A stretch of DNA of 64,000 nucleotides from Pseudomonas sediminis (GCF_002741105.1 NZ_NIQU01000009.1:1-64000), one strand, 5' to 3'; counted from the first letter of the stretch, positions 13,035 through 22,559 are shown. The notes: a model not told the origin generated them from the letters alone. A program made the numbers and translations.

Positions 13035-13406
13035 ATGGCAACTATCAACCAGCTGGTACGTCAGCCGCGTAAGCGTATCGTCGAGAAATCCGACGTACCT
13101 GCGCTGCAGAACTGCCCGCAACGTCGTGGCGTGTGCACTCGCGTGTACACCACTACGCCGAAAAAACCTAACTCGGCACTGCGTAAAGTATGCCGCGTGC
13201 GTCTGACCAACGGTTTCGAGGTTTCCTCGTACATCGGTGGTGAAGGCCACAACCTGCAAGAGCACAGCGTCGTGCTGATCCGTGGCGGTCGTGTAAAAGA
13301 CCTTCCGGGTGTGCGCTACCACACCGTGCGTGGTTCGCTGGATACCTCCGGCGTCAAAGACCGTAAGCAAGGTCGTTCCAAGTACGGTACCAAGCGTCCG
13401 AAATAA
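13035..13406 (+). CDS. rpsL: 30S ribosomal protein S12
   Basis: S12 shapes the decoding centre and is the streptomycin-resistance locus. It has 123 residues. The critical lysines are wild-type: Lys43 in TTTPKKPNSALRK and the Lys in GGRVKDLPGVRYH, so no classical streptomycin-resistance change is seen. It is the first gene of the str operon, followed by rpsG after 103 bases. Confidence 0.98.
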   Translation: MATINQLVRQPRKRIVEKSDVPALQNCPQRRGVCTRVYTTTPKKPNSALRKVCRVRLTNGFEVSSYIGGEGHNLQEHSVVLIRGGRVKDLPGVRYHTVRGSLDTSGVKDRKQGRSKYGTKRPK

Positions 13407-13509
13407 GGCCGCTTGAATCTTTATATTTAGTTGAGTCGATAAGAGTAAGGTCGGGCGCGGCTTTTGCCGAAAGTCCCGGGCTAACCTGAAGACCGTTTGA
13501 GGGCTTATC

Positions 13510-13980
13510 ATGCCAAGACGTCGTGTAGCAGCAAAACGTGAGATTCTCGACGATCCGAAGTACGGATCGCAGATTCTCGCCAAGTTCATGAACCACGTGA
13601 TGGAAAGCGGCAAGAAGGCCGTGGCCGAGCGCATCGTTTACGGTGCTCTGGACACAGTCAAAGCACGCAAGAACAGCGATCCCCTGGAGATCTTCGAGAA
13701 AGCTCTCGACGCCATCGCTCCGCTGGTCGAAGTCAAGTCCCGCCGTGTAGGCGGTGCTACCTACCAGGTTCCGGTCGAAGTTCGTCCGTCGCGTCGTAAC
13801 GCTCTGGCAATGCGCTGGCTCGTAGACTACGCCCGCAAGCGCGGCGAGAAGTCCATGGCTCTGCGTCTGGCTGGTGAGCTGCTGGATGCTGCTGAAGGCA
13901 AAGGCGCTGCTGTCAAGAAGCGTGAAGACGTGCACCGCATGGCTGAAGCCAACAAGGCTTTCTCGCACTACCGCTTCTAA
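13510..13980 (+). CDS. rpsG: 30S ribosomal protein S7
   Basis: S7 nucleates assembly of the 30S head and contacts the E-site tRNA; in E. coli it represses the str operon. The 156-residue product begins MPRRRVAAKREILDDPKYGS, a standard S7 N terminus, and ends MAEANKAFSHYRF. It lies between rpsL and fusA, 30 bases before the fusA start. Confidence 0.98.
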   Translation: MPRRRVAAKREILDDPKYGSQILAKFMNHVMESGKKAVAERIVYGALDTVKARKNSDPLEIFEKALDAIAPLVEVKSRRVGGATYQVPVEVRPSRRNALAMRWLVDYARKRGEKSMALRLAGELLDAAEGKGAAVKKREDVHRMAEANKAFSHYRF

Positions 13981-14010
13981 TCCCGGCTCCACTAACCTTG
14001 CGAGGGCTTT

Positions 14011-16158
14011 ATGGCTCGTAATACAGCAATTAACCGCTACCGTAATATTGGTATCTGTGCCCACGTTGACGCGGGCAAGACCACCACTACCGAGCGGATC
14101 CTGTTCTACACAGGCCTGAGCCACAAGATGGGCGAGGTGCATGATGGCGCCGCGACCACCGACTGGATGGTTCAGGAGCAGGAGCGTGGTATTACCATTA
14201 CTTCTGCTGCCATCACCACCTTCTGGAAAGGTTCGGTTGGTCAGTACGACAACTACCGCGTAAACGTCATCGATACCCCCGGTCACGTTGACTTCACCAT
14301 TGAAGTAGAGCGCTCGCTGCGCGTACTCGACGGTGCGGTCGTTGTGTTCTGTGGTACTTCGGGCGTTGAGCCGCAGTCCGAAACCGTATGGCGTCAGGCC
14401 AACAAGTACGGTGTTCCGCGTGTTGTCTACGTGAACAAGATGGACCGTGCTGGTGCTAACTTCCTGCGTGTCGTCGGTCAGATCAAGAACCGTCTGGGTC
14501 ACACTCCGGTACCGATTCAGATCGCCATCGGCGCCGAAGATAACTTCGAAGGTCAGGTCGACCTGATCAAGATGAAGGCTATCTACTGGAACGAAGACGA
14601 CAAGGGCACTACCTATCGCGAGGAAGAGATTCCTGCTGAGCTGGTAGACCTGGCCAACGAGTGGCGCTCGAACATGGTTGAGGCTGCTGCTGAAGCCAAC
14701 GAAGAGCTGATGAACAAGTACCTTGAAGAAGGTGACCTGTCCGTCGAAGAGATCAAGGCTGGTCTGCGCGCCCGTACTCTGGCGAGCGAGATCGTCCCGG
14801 CTGTCTGCGGCTCCTCGTTCAAGAACAAGGGTGTTCCCCTGGTTCTCGACGCCGTTATCGACTTCCTGCCTGCTCCGACCGAGATCCCTGCGATCAAGGG
14901 TATTCACCCGGATCTGGCCGACAAGCCGAAAGAAGAGATCGCCGAAGCTGATTACGACGAGCGTCATGCAGACGACAACGAGCCGTTCTCGGCTCTGGCG
15001 TTCAAGATCGCTACCGACCCGTTCGTTGGTACGCTGACCTTCGTTCGTGTCTACTCGGGCGTTCTGGAGTCTGGCCAATCGGTCATCAACTCCGTGAAAG
15101 GCAAGAAAGAGCGCGTTGGTCGTATGGTGCAGATGCACGCCAACCAGCGTGAAGAGATCAAAGAAGTACGCGCTGGCGACATCGCTGCTCTGATCGGCAT
15201 GAAGGACGTCACCACTGGTGAAACCCTGTGCGATCCGGACAAGCAGATCATCCTCGAGCGTATGGACTTCCCGGAGCCGGTCATTTCGGTAGCTGTAGAG
15301 CCGAAAACCAAGGCTGACCAGGAGAAGATGGGTATCGCTCTGGGCAAGCTGGCTCAGGAAGACCCGTCGTTCCGCGTCAAGACTGACGAAGAAACCGGTC
15401 AGACCATCATCTCCGGTATGGGTGAGCTGCACCTGGACATCCTCGTTGACCGCATGAAGCGCGAGTTCAACGTTGAGGCCAACATCGGTAAGCCGCAGGT
15501 TTCCTACCGTGAAACCATCACCAAGGACGCTGTTGAGATCGAAGGTAAGTTCGTTCGTCAGTCCGGTGGTCGCGGTCAGTTCGGTCACTGCTGGATTCGT
15601 TTCTCGACTCCGGACGTGGACGACAAGGGCAACATCACCGAAGGTCTGGTGTTCACCAACGAAGTCGTGGGTGGTGTGGTTCCGAAGGAATACATCCCGG
15701 CGATCCAGAAGGGTATCGAAGAGCAGATGAAGAACGGCGTTGTTGCCGGTTATCCGCTGATCGGCCTGAAGGCTACCGTGTTCGATGGTTCCTACCACGA
15801 CGTCGACTCCAACGAGATGGCGTTCAAGATCGCTGCCTCCATGGCGACCAAGCAACTGGCCCAGAAGGGTGGCGGTAAGGTGCTTGAGCCGATCATGAAG
15901 GTGGAAGTGGTAACTCCTGAGGACTACATGGGTGACGTGATGGGTGACCTGAACCGTCGTCGTGGTCTGATCCAGGGTATGGAAGATTCGGTGTCCGGTA
16001 AGGTTATCCGTGCCGAAGTTCCGCTGGGCGAGATGTTTGGTTACGCTACCGACGTTCGTTCCATGTCCCAGGGTCGCGCCAGCTACTCCATGGAATTCTC
16101 CAAGTACGCAGAGGCTCCGGCGAACATCGTCGAAGCACTGGTTAAAAAACAAGGCTAA
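14011..16158 (+). CDS. fusA: Elongation factor G
   Basis: EF-G is the GTPase that drives ribosomal translocation. It has 715 residues. The G1 motif AHVDAGKTTTTERIL is at about residues 16-30, followed by the switch segment RGITITSAA, DTPGHVDF and NKMDRAG. Domain IV and V signatures (SGMGELHLDI, RGLIQGMED) are present. It is third in the str operon, 30 bases before tuf. A second paralogue may exist elsewhere in a Pseudomonas genome but none is in this window. Confidence 0.98.
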   Translation: MARNTAINRYRNIGICAHVDAGKTTTTERILFYTGLSHKMGEVHDGAATTDWMVQEQERGITITSAAITTFWKGSVGQYDNYRVNVIDTPGHVDFTIEVERSLRVLDGAVVVFCGTSGVEPQSETVWRQANKYGVPRVVYVNKMDRAGANFLRVVGQIKNRLGHTPVPIQIAIGAEDNFEGQVDLIKMKAIYWNEDDKGTTYREEEIPAELVDLANEWRSNMVEAAAEANEELMNKYLEEGDLSVEEIKAGLRARTLASEIVPAVCGSSFKNKGVPLVLDAVIDFLPAPTEIPAIKGIHPDLADKPKEEIAEADYDERHADDNEPFSALAFKIATDPFVGTLTFVRVYSGVLESGQSVINSVKGKKERVGRMVQMHANQREEIKEVRAGDIAALIGMKDVTTGETLCDPDKQIILERMDFPEPVISVAVEPKTKADQEKMGIALGKLAQEDPSFRVKTDEETGQTIISGMGELHLDILVDRMKREFNVEANIGKPQVSYRETITKDAVEIEGKFVRQSGGRGQFGHCWIRFSTPDVDDKGNITEGLVFTNEVVGGVVPKEYIPAIQKGIEEQMKNGVVAGYPLIGLKATVFDGSYHDVDSNEMAFKIAASMATKQLAQKGGGKVLEPIMKVEVVTPEDYMGDVMGDLNRRRGLIQGMEDSVSGKVIRAEVPLGEMFGYATDVRSMSQGRASYSMEFSKYAEAPANIVEALVKKQG

Positions 16159-16188
16159 TCCCGCCCTTTAAGTAAGAGGTTTACTGTC

Positions 16189-17382
16189 GTGGCTAAGGAA
16201 AAATTCGAACGTAACAAACCGCACGTCAACGTTGGCACCATCGGTCACGTTGACCACGGTAAAACCACTCTGACCGCTGCTCTGACCCGCGTCTGCTCCG
16301 AAGTTTTCGGTTCGGCCAAGGTCGACTTCGACAAGATCGATAGCGCTCCGGAAGAGAAGGCTCGTGGTATTACCATCAACACTGCGCACGTAGAGTACGA
16401 CTCCAACATTCGTCACTACGCGCACGTTGACTGCCCGGGTCACGCCGACTACGTGAAGAACATGATCACTGGTGCTGCCCAGATGGACGGCGCGATCCTG
16501 GTCTGCTCGGCTGCCGATGGTCCGATGCCGCAAACTCGTGAGCACATCCTGCTGTCCCGTCAGGTTGGCGTGCCGTACATCGTTGTCTTCCTGAACAAGG
16601 CTGACATGGTTGACGACGCTGAGCTGCTGGAACTGGTCGAGATGGAAGTTCGTGACCTGCTGAGCACCTACGATTTCCCGGGCGACGACACTCCGATCAT
16701 CATCGGTTCCGCGCTGATGGCGCTGAACGGCGAAGACACCAACGAGATGGGCACCACTGCCGTCAAGAAGCTGGTCGAAACTCTGGACAGCTACATTCCT
16801 GAGCCGGTTCGTGCCATCGATCGTCCGTTCCTGATGCCAATCGAAGACGTATTCTCGATCTCCGGCCGCGGTACTGTAGTTACCGGTCGTGTAGAGCGCG
16901 GTATCGTCAAGATCCAGGAAGAAATCGAAATCGTTGGTCTGCGTCCGACCACCAAGACTACCTGCACCGGCGTTGAGATGTTCCGCAAGCTGCTGGACGA
17001 AGGTCGTGCTGGTGAGAACTGCGGCGTGCTGCTGCGCGGCACCAAGCGTGATGAAGTCGAGCGTGGTCAGGTTCTGGCCAAGCCGGGCACCATCAAGCCG
17101 CACACCAAGTTCGAAGCTGAAGTGTACGTTCTGTCCAAAGAAGAAGGTGGTCGTCACACCCCGTTCTTCAAAGGCTACCGTCCTCAGTTCTACTTCCGTA
17201 CCACTGACGTGACCGGTTCTTGTGAACTGCCGGAAGGCGTTGAGATGGTAATGCCGGGCGACAACATCAAAATGGTTGTCACTCTGATCAAGCCGATCGC
17301 CATGGAAGACGGCCTGCGCTTCGCAATTCGCGAAGGTGGTCGTACCGTTGGTGCTGGCGTGGTTGCCAAGATCGTCGAGTAA
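16189..17382 (+). CDS. tuf: Elongation factor Tu (second copy)
   Basis: This is the complete 397-residue EF-Tu with GTG start at 16189. The G-domain shows GHVDHGKTTL (residues 19-28), DCPGHADYVKNM and NKADM. It is last in the str operon. The partial copy at the left edge differs by only one residue in the shared part (Thr184 here, Ala there). A perfect GC hairpin with a T run follows the stop. Confidence 0.99.
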   Translation: MAKEKFERNKPHVNVGTIGHVDHGKTTLTAALTRVCSEVFGSAKVDFDKIDSAPEEKARGITINTAHVEYDSNIRHYAHVDCPGHADYVKNMITGAAQMDGAILVCSAADGPMPQTREHILLSRQVGVPYIVVFLNKADMVDDAELLELVEMEVRDLLSTYDFPGDDTPIIIGSALMALNGEDTNEMGTTAVKKLVETLDSYIPEPVRAIDRPFLMPIEDVFSISGRGTVVTGRVERGIVKIQEEIEIVGLRPTTKTTCTGVEMFRKLLDEGRAGENCGVLLRGTKRDEVERGQVLAKPGTIKPHTKFEAEVYVLSKEEGGRHTPFFKGYRPQFYFRTTDVTGSCELPEGVEMVMPGDNIKMVVTLIKPIAMEDGLRFAIREGGRTVGAGVVAKIVE

Positions 17383-17401
17383 TCAACGATCCGCGGTATG
17401 G

Positions 17402-17430
17402 AAAAGGGCCCTTCGGGGCCCTTTTCTTTT
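17402..17430 (+). terminator. Terminator after tuf / str operon
   Basis: AAAAGGGCCC pairs perfectly with GGGCCCTTTT around TTCG and runs into TTTTCTTTT. It is one of the strongest terminators in the window. Confidence 0.93.
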
Positions 17431-17444
17431 GGATTGGTTAAAAG

Positions 17445-17473
17445 TTGACACCCCCAGGGGGCATCCGTACAAT
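17445..17473 (+). promoter_or_regulatory. S10 operon promoter
   Basis: A consensus TTGACA (17445-17450) and TACAAT (17468-17473) are spaced 17 bases apart, right after the str terminator and 64 bases before rpsJ. This is a near-perfect sigma70 promoter. Confidence 0.85.
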
Positions 17474-17537
17474 TGCGCCTCCCTTGAACGGGCGTAGTCC
17501 GTCTGTGGGGATTAGCAGCTTGGAATCTGAGGTCAAA

Positions 17538-17849
17538 ATGCAAAACCAACAAATCCGTATTCGGTTGAAGGCTTTTGACCATCGCCTGATCGATCAATCT
17601 ACCCAGGAAATCGTGGAAACCGCGAAACGTACTGGTGCTCAGGTGCGTGGTCCGATTCCTCTGCCTACTCGTAAGGAGCGGTATACCGTTCTGGTCTCCC
17701 CGCACGTCAACAAAGACGCGCGCGATCAGTACGAAATCCGCACTCATAAGCGTGTTTTGGACATCGTCCAGCCGACGGATAAAACCGTTGACGCGCTGAT
17801 GAAGCTCGACCTTGCGGCAGGCGTGGAAGTGCAGATCAGCCTCGGCTAA
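17538..17849 (+). CDS. rpsJ: 30S ribosomal protein S10 / NusE
   Basis: S10 is a 30S head protein that also acts as NusE in antitermination, bridging to NusG and NusB (both encoded in this window). ATG 17538 gives the standard 103 residues beginning MQNQQIRIRLKAFDHRLID; an earlier in-frame start at 17445 would lie in the promoter. It is the first gene of the S10 operon. Confidence 0.97.
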   Translation: MQNQQIRIRLKAFDHRLIDQSTQEIVETAKRTGAQVRGPIPLPTRKERYTVLVSPHVNKDARDQYEIRTHKRVLDIVQPTDKTVDALMKLDLAAGVEVQISLG

Positions 17850-17932
17850 AACCTGGCGGTTTTAGTCGTGTAACGCTCTGAAATGGGCGGCCATAGCGGG
17901 TGAAAGCCCCGTACACTCATGAGGTTTACAAC

Positions 17933-18562
17933 ATGACTATTGGTGTAGTCGGTCGTAAAGCGGGTATGACCCGTATTTTCACCGAAGAAGGTGTCTCCAT
18001 TCCGGTTACGGTCATTGAGATCGAGCCGAATCGCGTCACCCAGTTTAAAACCGAAGAATCCGATGGCTATCGCGCAGTGCAAGTCACTGTTGGCGAGCGT
18101 CGTGCTTCGCGTGTCACAGCAGCTCAAGCTGGCCACTTCGCCAAGGCGAACGTCGCGGCAGGTCGTACCGTTCTGGAGTTCCGTCTTGAAGAAGGCGACT
18201 ACCAGGCTGGCGATCTGATCAACGCTGAAATTTTCCAAGCTGGTCAACTGGTCGATGTGACCGGTCAGTCCAAAGGTAAAGGCTTCGCCGGTACCATCAA
18301 GCGTTGGAACTTCCGCGGCCAGGACAACACTCACGGCAACTCCGTGTCCCACCGTGTTCCGGGTTCCATTGGCCAGTGCCAGACCCCGGGTCGCGTATTC
18401 AAGGGCAAGAAGATGTCCGGCCACATGGGTGCTGAGCGCGTTACCGTGCAGTCCCTGGAAGTCGTGCGCGTAGACGCCGAGCGTAATCTGTTGCTGGTCA
18501 AGGGTGCCGTTCCTGGCGCTACTGGCGGCGACGTTATCGTTCGTCCGGCTGCCAAGGCGTAA
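17933..18562 (+). CDS. rplC: 50S ribosomal protein L3
   Basis: L3 is a primary assembly protein reaching the peptidyl-transferase centre. ATG 17933 gives 209 residues, MTIGVVGRKAGMTRIFTEEG. The conserved glutamine loop GSIGQCQTPGRVFKGKKMSGHMG is the site methylated by PrmB in E. coli. An upstream in-frame ATG at 17900 is rejected because it adds a non-conserved tail. rplD follows after 14 bases. Confidence 0.97.
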   Translation: MTIGVVGRKAGMTRIFTEEGVSIPVTVIEIEPNRVTQFKTEESDGYRAVQVTVGERRASRVTAAQAGHFAKANVAAGRTVLEFRLEEGDYQAGDLINAEIFQAGQLVDVTGQSKGKGFAGTIKRWNFRGQDNTHGNSVSHRVPGSIGQCQTPGRVFKGKKMSGHMGAERVTVQSLEVVRVDAERNLLLVKGAVPGATGGDVIVRPAAKA

Positions 18563-18576
18563 GGGGAGAATCTGAG

Positions 18577-19179
18577 ATGCAATTGAATGTAAATGGCGCT
18601 CAGGCGATCGAAGTGTCCGAAGCGACCTTCGGTGGCGAGTTCAACGAGACTCTGGTTCACCAAGCTGTCGTCGCCTACATGGCTGGCGGCCGTCAGGGCA
18701 CCAAAGGTCAGAAGTCCCGTTCCGACGTTTCCGGTGGCGGTAAGCGCCCATGGCGTCAGAAGGGCACTGGTCGTGCTCGTGCTGGTACCACTCGTGGTCC
18801 GATCTGGCGTGGCGGTGGTGTGACCTTCGCAGCGTCCACCCGCAACCATGATCAAAAGCTGAACAAGAAGATGTACCGCGCAGCTCTGCGCTCCATCCTT
18901 GCTGAGCTGGTTCGTACCGACCGTCTGGTCGTGGTCGAAGACTTCGCCGTTGATGCGCCGAAGACCAAGACCCTGCTGGCCAAACTCAATGGCCTGGGCC
19001 TGACCGACGTGCTGATCGTATCCGACGCTGTCGATGAGAACCTGTACCTGGCTGCCCGTAACCTGCCGCACGTTGATGTACGTGACGTTCAGGGTTCCGA
19101 TCCGGTCAGCCTGATCGCGTACGAGAAGGTGCTGGTCACCGTTTCGGCCGTGAAGAAATTCGAGGAGCTGCTGGGATGA
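18577..19179 (+). CDS. rplD: 50S ribosomal protein L4
   Basis: L4 lines the exit tunnel; in E. coli it also represses the S10 operon. It has 200 residues. The tunnel loop (GTGRARAGTTRGPIWRGGG, near residue 65) is intact, so no macrolide-type loop change is obvious. Its end overlaps the rplW start by 4 bases (ATGA). Confidence 0.98.
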   Translation: MQLNVNGAQAIEVSEATFGGEFNETLVHQAVVAYMAGGRQGTKGQKSRSDVSGGGKRPWRQKGTGRARAGTTRGPIWRGGGVTFAASTRNHDQKLNKKMYRAALRSILAELVRTDRLVVVEDFAVDAPKTKTLLAKLNGLGLTDVLIVSDAVDENLYLAARNLPHVDVRDVQGSDPVSLIAYEKVLVTVSAVKKFEELLG

Positions 19180-19475
19180 ACCAGGAACGCGTATTCAAAG
19201 TGCTGCTTGGCCCGCACATCTCCGAGAAGGCCACGGTTCTGGCTGACAAACAAGGTCAGTTCGTTTTCAAAGTCGCTACCGATGCGACCAAGCTGGAAAT
19301 CAAGAAGGCTGTCGAAGGCCTGTTCGGCGTGAAGGTTGAGCGCGTTACTACTCAGAACGTTCTGGGTAAGAGCAAGCGCACCGCTCGCGGTCTGGGCAAG
19401 CGTAACGACTGGAAGAAGGCAGTTATCTCCCTTCAGCCGGGCCAAGAACTCGATTTCACCAGCAGTGCTGAGTAA
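19176..19475 (+). CDS. rplW: 50S ribosomal protein L23
   Basis: L23 sits at the tunnel exit and is the docking site of trigger factor and SRP. The 99-residue product starts MNQERVFKVLLGPHISEKAT and contains the conserved IKKAVEGLFGVKVERVTT. It overlaps rplD by 4 bases, and rplB follows after 14. Confidence 0.98.
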   Translation: MNQERVFKVLLGPHISEKATVLADKQGQFVFKVATDATKLEIKKAVEGLFGVKVERVTTQNVLGKSKRTARGLGKRNDWKKAVISLQPGQELDFTSSAE

Positions 19476-19489
19476 GGAAGGGGTGCATC

Positions 19490-20314
19490 ATGGCAATCGT
19501 TAAATGCAAACCGACTTCCGCTGGCCGCCGTTTTGTGGTCAAGGTGGTCAATCAGGAGCTGCACAAAGGCGCTCCGTACGCTCCGCTGCTCGAGAAAAAG
19601 TCGAAGTCCGGTGGTCGTAACAACAATGGCCGTATTACCACCCGTCATATCGGTGGTGGTCATAAGCAGCATTACCGTCTGGTCGACTTCCGTCGCAACG
19701 ACAAGGATGGCATCCCTGCCACCGTCGAGCGCGTGGAATACGATCCGAACCGTACTGCTCACATCGCTCTGCTGAAATACGCTGACGGCGAACGTCGCTA
19801 CATCATCGCGCCGAAGGGCGTGGTAGCTGGCGATCAGCTGGTAGCCGGCATCATGGCTCCGATCAAGCCGGGCAACAGCCTGCAGCTGCGCAACATTCCG
19901 GTAGGTTCGACCGTTCACGGTATCGAGCTGAAGCCGGGTAAAGGCGCGCAGATCGCTCGTTCCGCTGGTGCTTCCGCTCAGCTGATCGCTCGTGAAGGTG
20001 CCTATGTGACTCTGCGTCTGCGCTCCGGCGAAATGCGCAAAGTCCTGTCCGAGTGCCGTGCGACCCTGGGCGAAGTCTCGAACTCCGAGCACAGCCTGCG
20101 TTCGCTGGGTAAGGCCGGTGCCAAGCGCTGGCGCGGTGTTCGTCCGACCGTTCGTGGTGTTGCCATGAACCCGGTTGATCACCCGCACGGTGGTGGTGAG
20201 GGTCGTACCTCCGGTGGTCGTCATCCGGTGTCGCCATGGGGCTTCCCGACCAAGGGCGCGAAAACCCGTGCTAACAAGCGCACCGACAACATGATCGTCC
20301 GTCGTCGCAAGTAA
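19490..20314 (+). CDS. rplB: 50S ribosomal protein L2
   Basis: L2 is the largest ribosomal protein near the peptidyl-transferase centre and is needed for subunit joining. It has 274 residues. The universally conserved C-terminal segment NPVDHPHGGGEGRTSGGRHP contains the histidine implicated in activity. It sits between rplW and rpsS with 14- and 16-base gaps. Confidence 0.98.
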   Translation: MAIVKCKPTSAGRRFVVKVVNQELHKGAPYAPLLEKKSKSGGRNNNGRITTRHIGGGHKQHYRLVDFRRNDKDGIPATVERVEYDPNRTAHIALLKYADGERRYIIAPKGVVAGDQLVAGIMAPIKPGNSLQLRNIPVGSTVHGIELKPGKGAQIARSAGASAQLIAREGAYVTLRLRSGEMRKVLSECRATLGEVSNSEHSLRSLGKAGAKRWRGVRPTVRGVAMNPVDHPHGGGEGRTSGGRHPVSPWGFPTKGAKTRANKRTDNMIVRRRK

Positions 20315-20330
20315 ATAGAGGGATACGACA

Positions 20331-20606
20331 GTGCCACGTTCTCTGAAAAAAGGTCCTTTTATCGATCTTCACCTACTGAAGAAGGTCGAAGCGGCGGTGG
20401 AAAAGGGCGAGCGCAAACCAGTCAAAACCTGGTCGCGTCGCTCCATGATCCTGCCGCAGATGGTCGGTCTGACCATCGCTGTGCATAACGGTCGTCAACA
20501 TGTCCCGGTCCTCGTGAACGAAGACATGGTCGGCCACAAACTGGGCGAATTTGCCGGCACGCGTACCTATCGTGGTCACGTTGCCGACAAGAAAGGCAAG
20601 CGTTAA
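20331..20606 (+). CDS. rpsS: 30S ribosomal protein S19
   Basis: S19 binds S13 in the 30S head near the A site. It has 91 residues with a GTG start, reading [20 protein letters not shown], the conserved N terminus. The core [21 protein letters not shown] is typical. rplV begins 11 bases downstream. Confidence 0.98.
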
Positions 20607-20617
20607 GGGGTTTGGAA

Positions 20618-20950
20618 ATGGAAGTAGCCGCTAAGTTGTCGGGCGCTCGCATCTCCGCCCAGAAAGCTCGCCTGGTCGCCGACCAGATCCGCGGGAAGAA
20701 GGTGGGCGAAGCGCTCAACCTGCTGGCTTTCAGCAGCAAGAAAGCCGCCGAGATCATGAAGAAAGTGCTGGAGTCGGCCGTTGCCAACGCCGAGCACAAC
20801 GAAGGCGCAGACGTTGATGACCTGAAGGTCAGCACCGTTTTCGTCAACGAAGGGCGTTCGCTTAAGCGCATCATGCCGCGTGCCAAAGGCCGTGCTGATC
20901 GCATCGTCAAGCGGTCTTGCCATATCACTGTCAAGGTTGCGGACAAGTAA
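20618..20950 (+). CDS. rplV: 50S ribosomal protein L22
   Basis: L22 lines the exit tunnel with L4. I chose ATG 20618, giving 110 residues; a TTG two codons earlier is also in frame. Its start [20 protein letters not shown] is characteristic. The beta-hairpin region [17 protein letters not shown] shows no obvious macrolide-type insertion. rpsC begins 13 bases downstream. Confidence 0.97.
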
Positions 20951-20963
20951 CGGAGTCGATCAG

Positions 20964-21650
20964 ATGGGTCAGAAAGTACATCCCGTTGGCATCCGCCTGG
21001 GAATCGTCAAGGATCACACTTCGGTTTGGTATGCAGATGGTCGCACTTACGCCGACTACCTGAATGCCGACCTGAAGGTTCGTGCATACCTGCAAGACAA
21101 ACTAAAAAGCGCGTCCGTTAGCCGTATCGACATCGCTCGCCCGGCTCAAACCGCACGCATCACCATCCACACCGCTCGTCCCGGCATAGTGATCGGCAAG
21201 AAAGGTGAAGATGTTGAGAAGCTGCGTCAGGACCTGACCAAGCAAATGGGTGTGCCGGTGCACATCAACATCGAAGAGATCCGCAAGCCGGAGCTCGACG
21301 GTATGCTGGTTGCACAGAGCGTAGCTCAGCAGCTGGAGCGCCGCGTAATGTTCCGTCGCGCCATGAAGCGCGCCGTACAGAACGCCATGCGTATTGGTGC
21401 CAAGGGCATCAAGATCCAGGTGAGTGGTCGTCTTGGTGGCGCTGAAATCGCCCGTACCGAGTGGTATCGCGAAGGTCGTGTGCCCCTGCACACCCTGCGT
21501 GCAGATATCGATTACGCCACCTACGAAGCGCACACCACTTACGGTGTGATCGGCGTCAAGGTTTGGATCTTCAAGGGTGAGGTCATTGGTGGCCGCACTG
21601 AAGAGCTGAAGCCGCAAGCGCCCGCTCCTCGTAAAGCTGCTAAGAAATAA
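20964..21650 (+). CDS. rpsC: 30S ribosomal protein S3
   Basis: S3 forms the mRNA entry channel and contributes helicase activity. ATG 20964 gives 228 residues, MGQKVHPVGIRLGIVKDHTS. The KH domain motif GIVIGKKGEDVEKLR is at about residues 74-88. An earlier in-frame start inside rplV (20880) is rejected. rplP follows after 12 bases. Confidence 0.97.
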   Translation: MGQKVHPVGIRLGIVKDHTSVWYADGRTYADYLNADLKVRAYLQDKLKSASVSRIDIARPAQTARITIHTARPGIVIGKKGEDVEKLRQDLTKQMGVPVHINIEEIRKPELDGMLVAQSVAQQLERRVMFRRAMKRAVQNAMRIGAKGIKIQVSGRLGGAEIARTEWYREGRVPLHTLRADIDYATYEAHTTYGVIGVKVWIFKGEVIGGRTEELKPQAPAPRKAAKK

Positions 21651-21662
21651 GGAGTACGCATC

Positions 21663-22076
21663 ATGTTGCAACCAAAGCGTACGAAGTTCCGCAAACAGAT
21701 GACCGGCCACAACCGTGGTCTGGCTCAGCGCGGTAGCAAGGTCAGCTTCGGCGAGTTCGCGCTGAAGTCTGTAGCCCGCGGTCGTCTCACCGCCCGTCAG
21801 ATCGAGTCCGCTCGTCGTGCTCTGACTCGTCACGTTAAACGTGGCGGCAAGATCTGGATTCGCGTATTCCCGGACAAGCCGGTTACCAAGAAGCCTCTCG
21901 AAGTGCGGATGGGTAAAGGTAAGGGTGGCGTCGAATATTGGGTAGCCCAGATCCAGCCAGGCAAAGTCCTGTACGAGATCGAAGGCGTTTCCGAAGAGCT
22001 GGCGCGTGAGGCTTTCGCCCTGGCTGCTGCAAAGCTGCCGCTCGCCACCACCTTTGTTAAGCGGACGGTGATGTGA
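21663..22076 (+). CDS. rplP: 50S ribosomal protein L16
   Basis: L16 organises the A-site tRNA region of the 50S subunit. It has 137 residues starting MLQPKRTKFRKQMTGHNRGL, with the conserved RGGKIWIRVFPDKPVTKKP. The TGA stop shares its last base with the rpmC ATG (TGATG). Confidence 0.98.
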   Translation: MLQPKRTKFRKQMTGHNRGLAQRGSKVSFGEFALKSVARGRLTARQIESARRALTRHVKRGGKIWIRVFPDKPVTKKPLEVRMGKGKGGVEYWVAQIQPGKVLYEIEGVSEELAREAFALAAAKLPLATTFVKRTVM

Positions 22077-22267
22077 TGAAAGCGACCGAACTTCGTGAAA
22101 AAACCGCACAGCAACTGAACGAGCAACTGCTCGGTCTGCTGCGCGACCAGTTCAATCTGCGTATGCAGAAAGCAACTGGCCAGTTGGGGCAGTCTCACCT
22201 GCTCTCGCAAGTTAAGCGCGACATCGCTCGTGTGAAAACTGTGCTCAACCAGCAGGCAGGTAAGTGA
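22076..22267 (+). CDS. rpmC: 50S ribosomal protein L29
   Basis: L29 is a small helical protein near the tunnel exit and, with L23, contacts targeting factors. It has 63 residues from ATG 22076 (MKATELREKTAQQLNEQLLG). The start overlaps the rplP stop by one base, and rpsQ begins 2 bases after the stop. Confidence 0.96.
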   Translation: MKATELREKTAQQLNEQLLGLLRDQFNLRMQKATGQLGQSHLLSQVKRDIARVKTVLNQQAGK

Positions 22268-22269
22268 TC

Positions 22270-22536
22270 ATGGCTGAAGCCGAAAAAACAGTCCGTACGC
22301 TGACCGGCCGTGTTGTCAGCGACAAGATGGACAAGACCATCACCGTTCTGATCGAGCGCCGCGTTAAGCACCCGATCTACGGTAAATACGTCAAGCGTTC
22401 GACCAAACTGCACGCTCACGACGAAACCAACCAGTGCAAGATCGGCGACAAGGTTTCCATTCGCGAAACCCGTCCGCAGTCCAAGACCAAGTCCTGGGCT
22501 CTGGTTGAAGTCGTCGAACGCGCCGTTGAAGTCTAA
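22270..22536 (+). CDS. rpsQ: 30S ribosomal protein S17
   Basis: S17 is an OB-fold primary binder of 16S rRNA. ATG 22270 gives 88 residues beginning MAEAEKTVRTLTGRVVSDKM; a GTG two codons earlier overlaps rpmC. The core IERRVKHPIYGKYVKRSTKL is typical. It ends the S10 cluster and leads directly into the spc genes. Confidence 0.97.
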   Translation: MAEAEKTVRTLTGRVVSDKMDKTITVLIERRVKHPIYGKYVKRSTKLHAHDETNQCKIGDKVSIRETRPQSKTKSWALVEVVERAVEV

Positions 22537-22559
22537 GGGCTAGGGGTCGGAGAAATTTT

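Noticed and set aside
13354..16152. A 932-codon minus-strand frame opposite rpsG-fusA
   Set aside because: Runs through three known genes and a terminator; it is a shadow frame.
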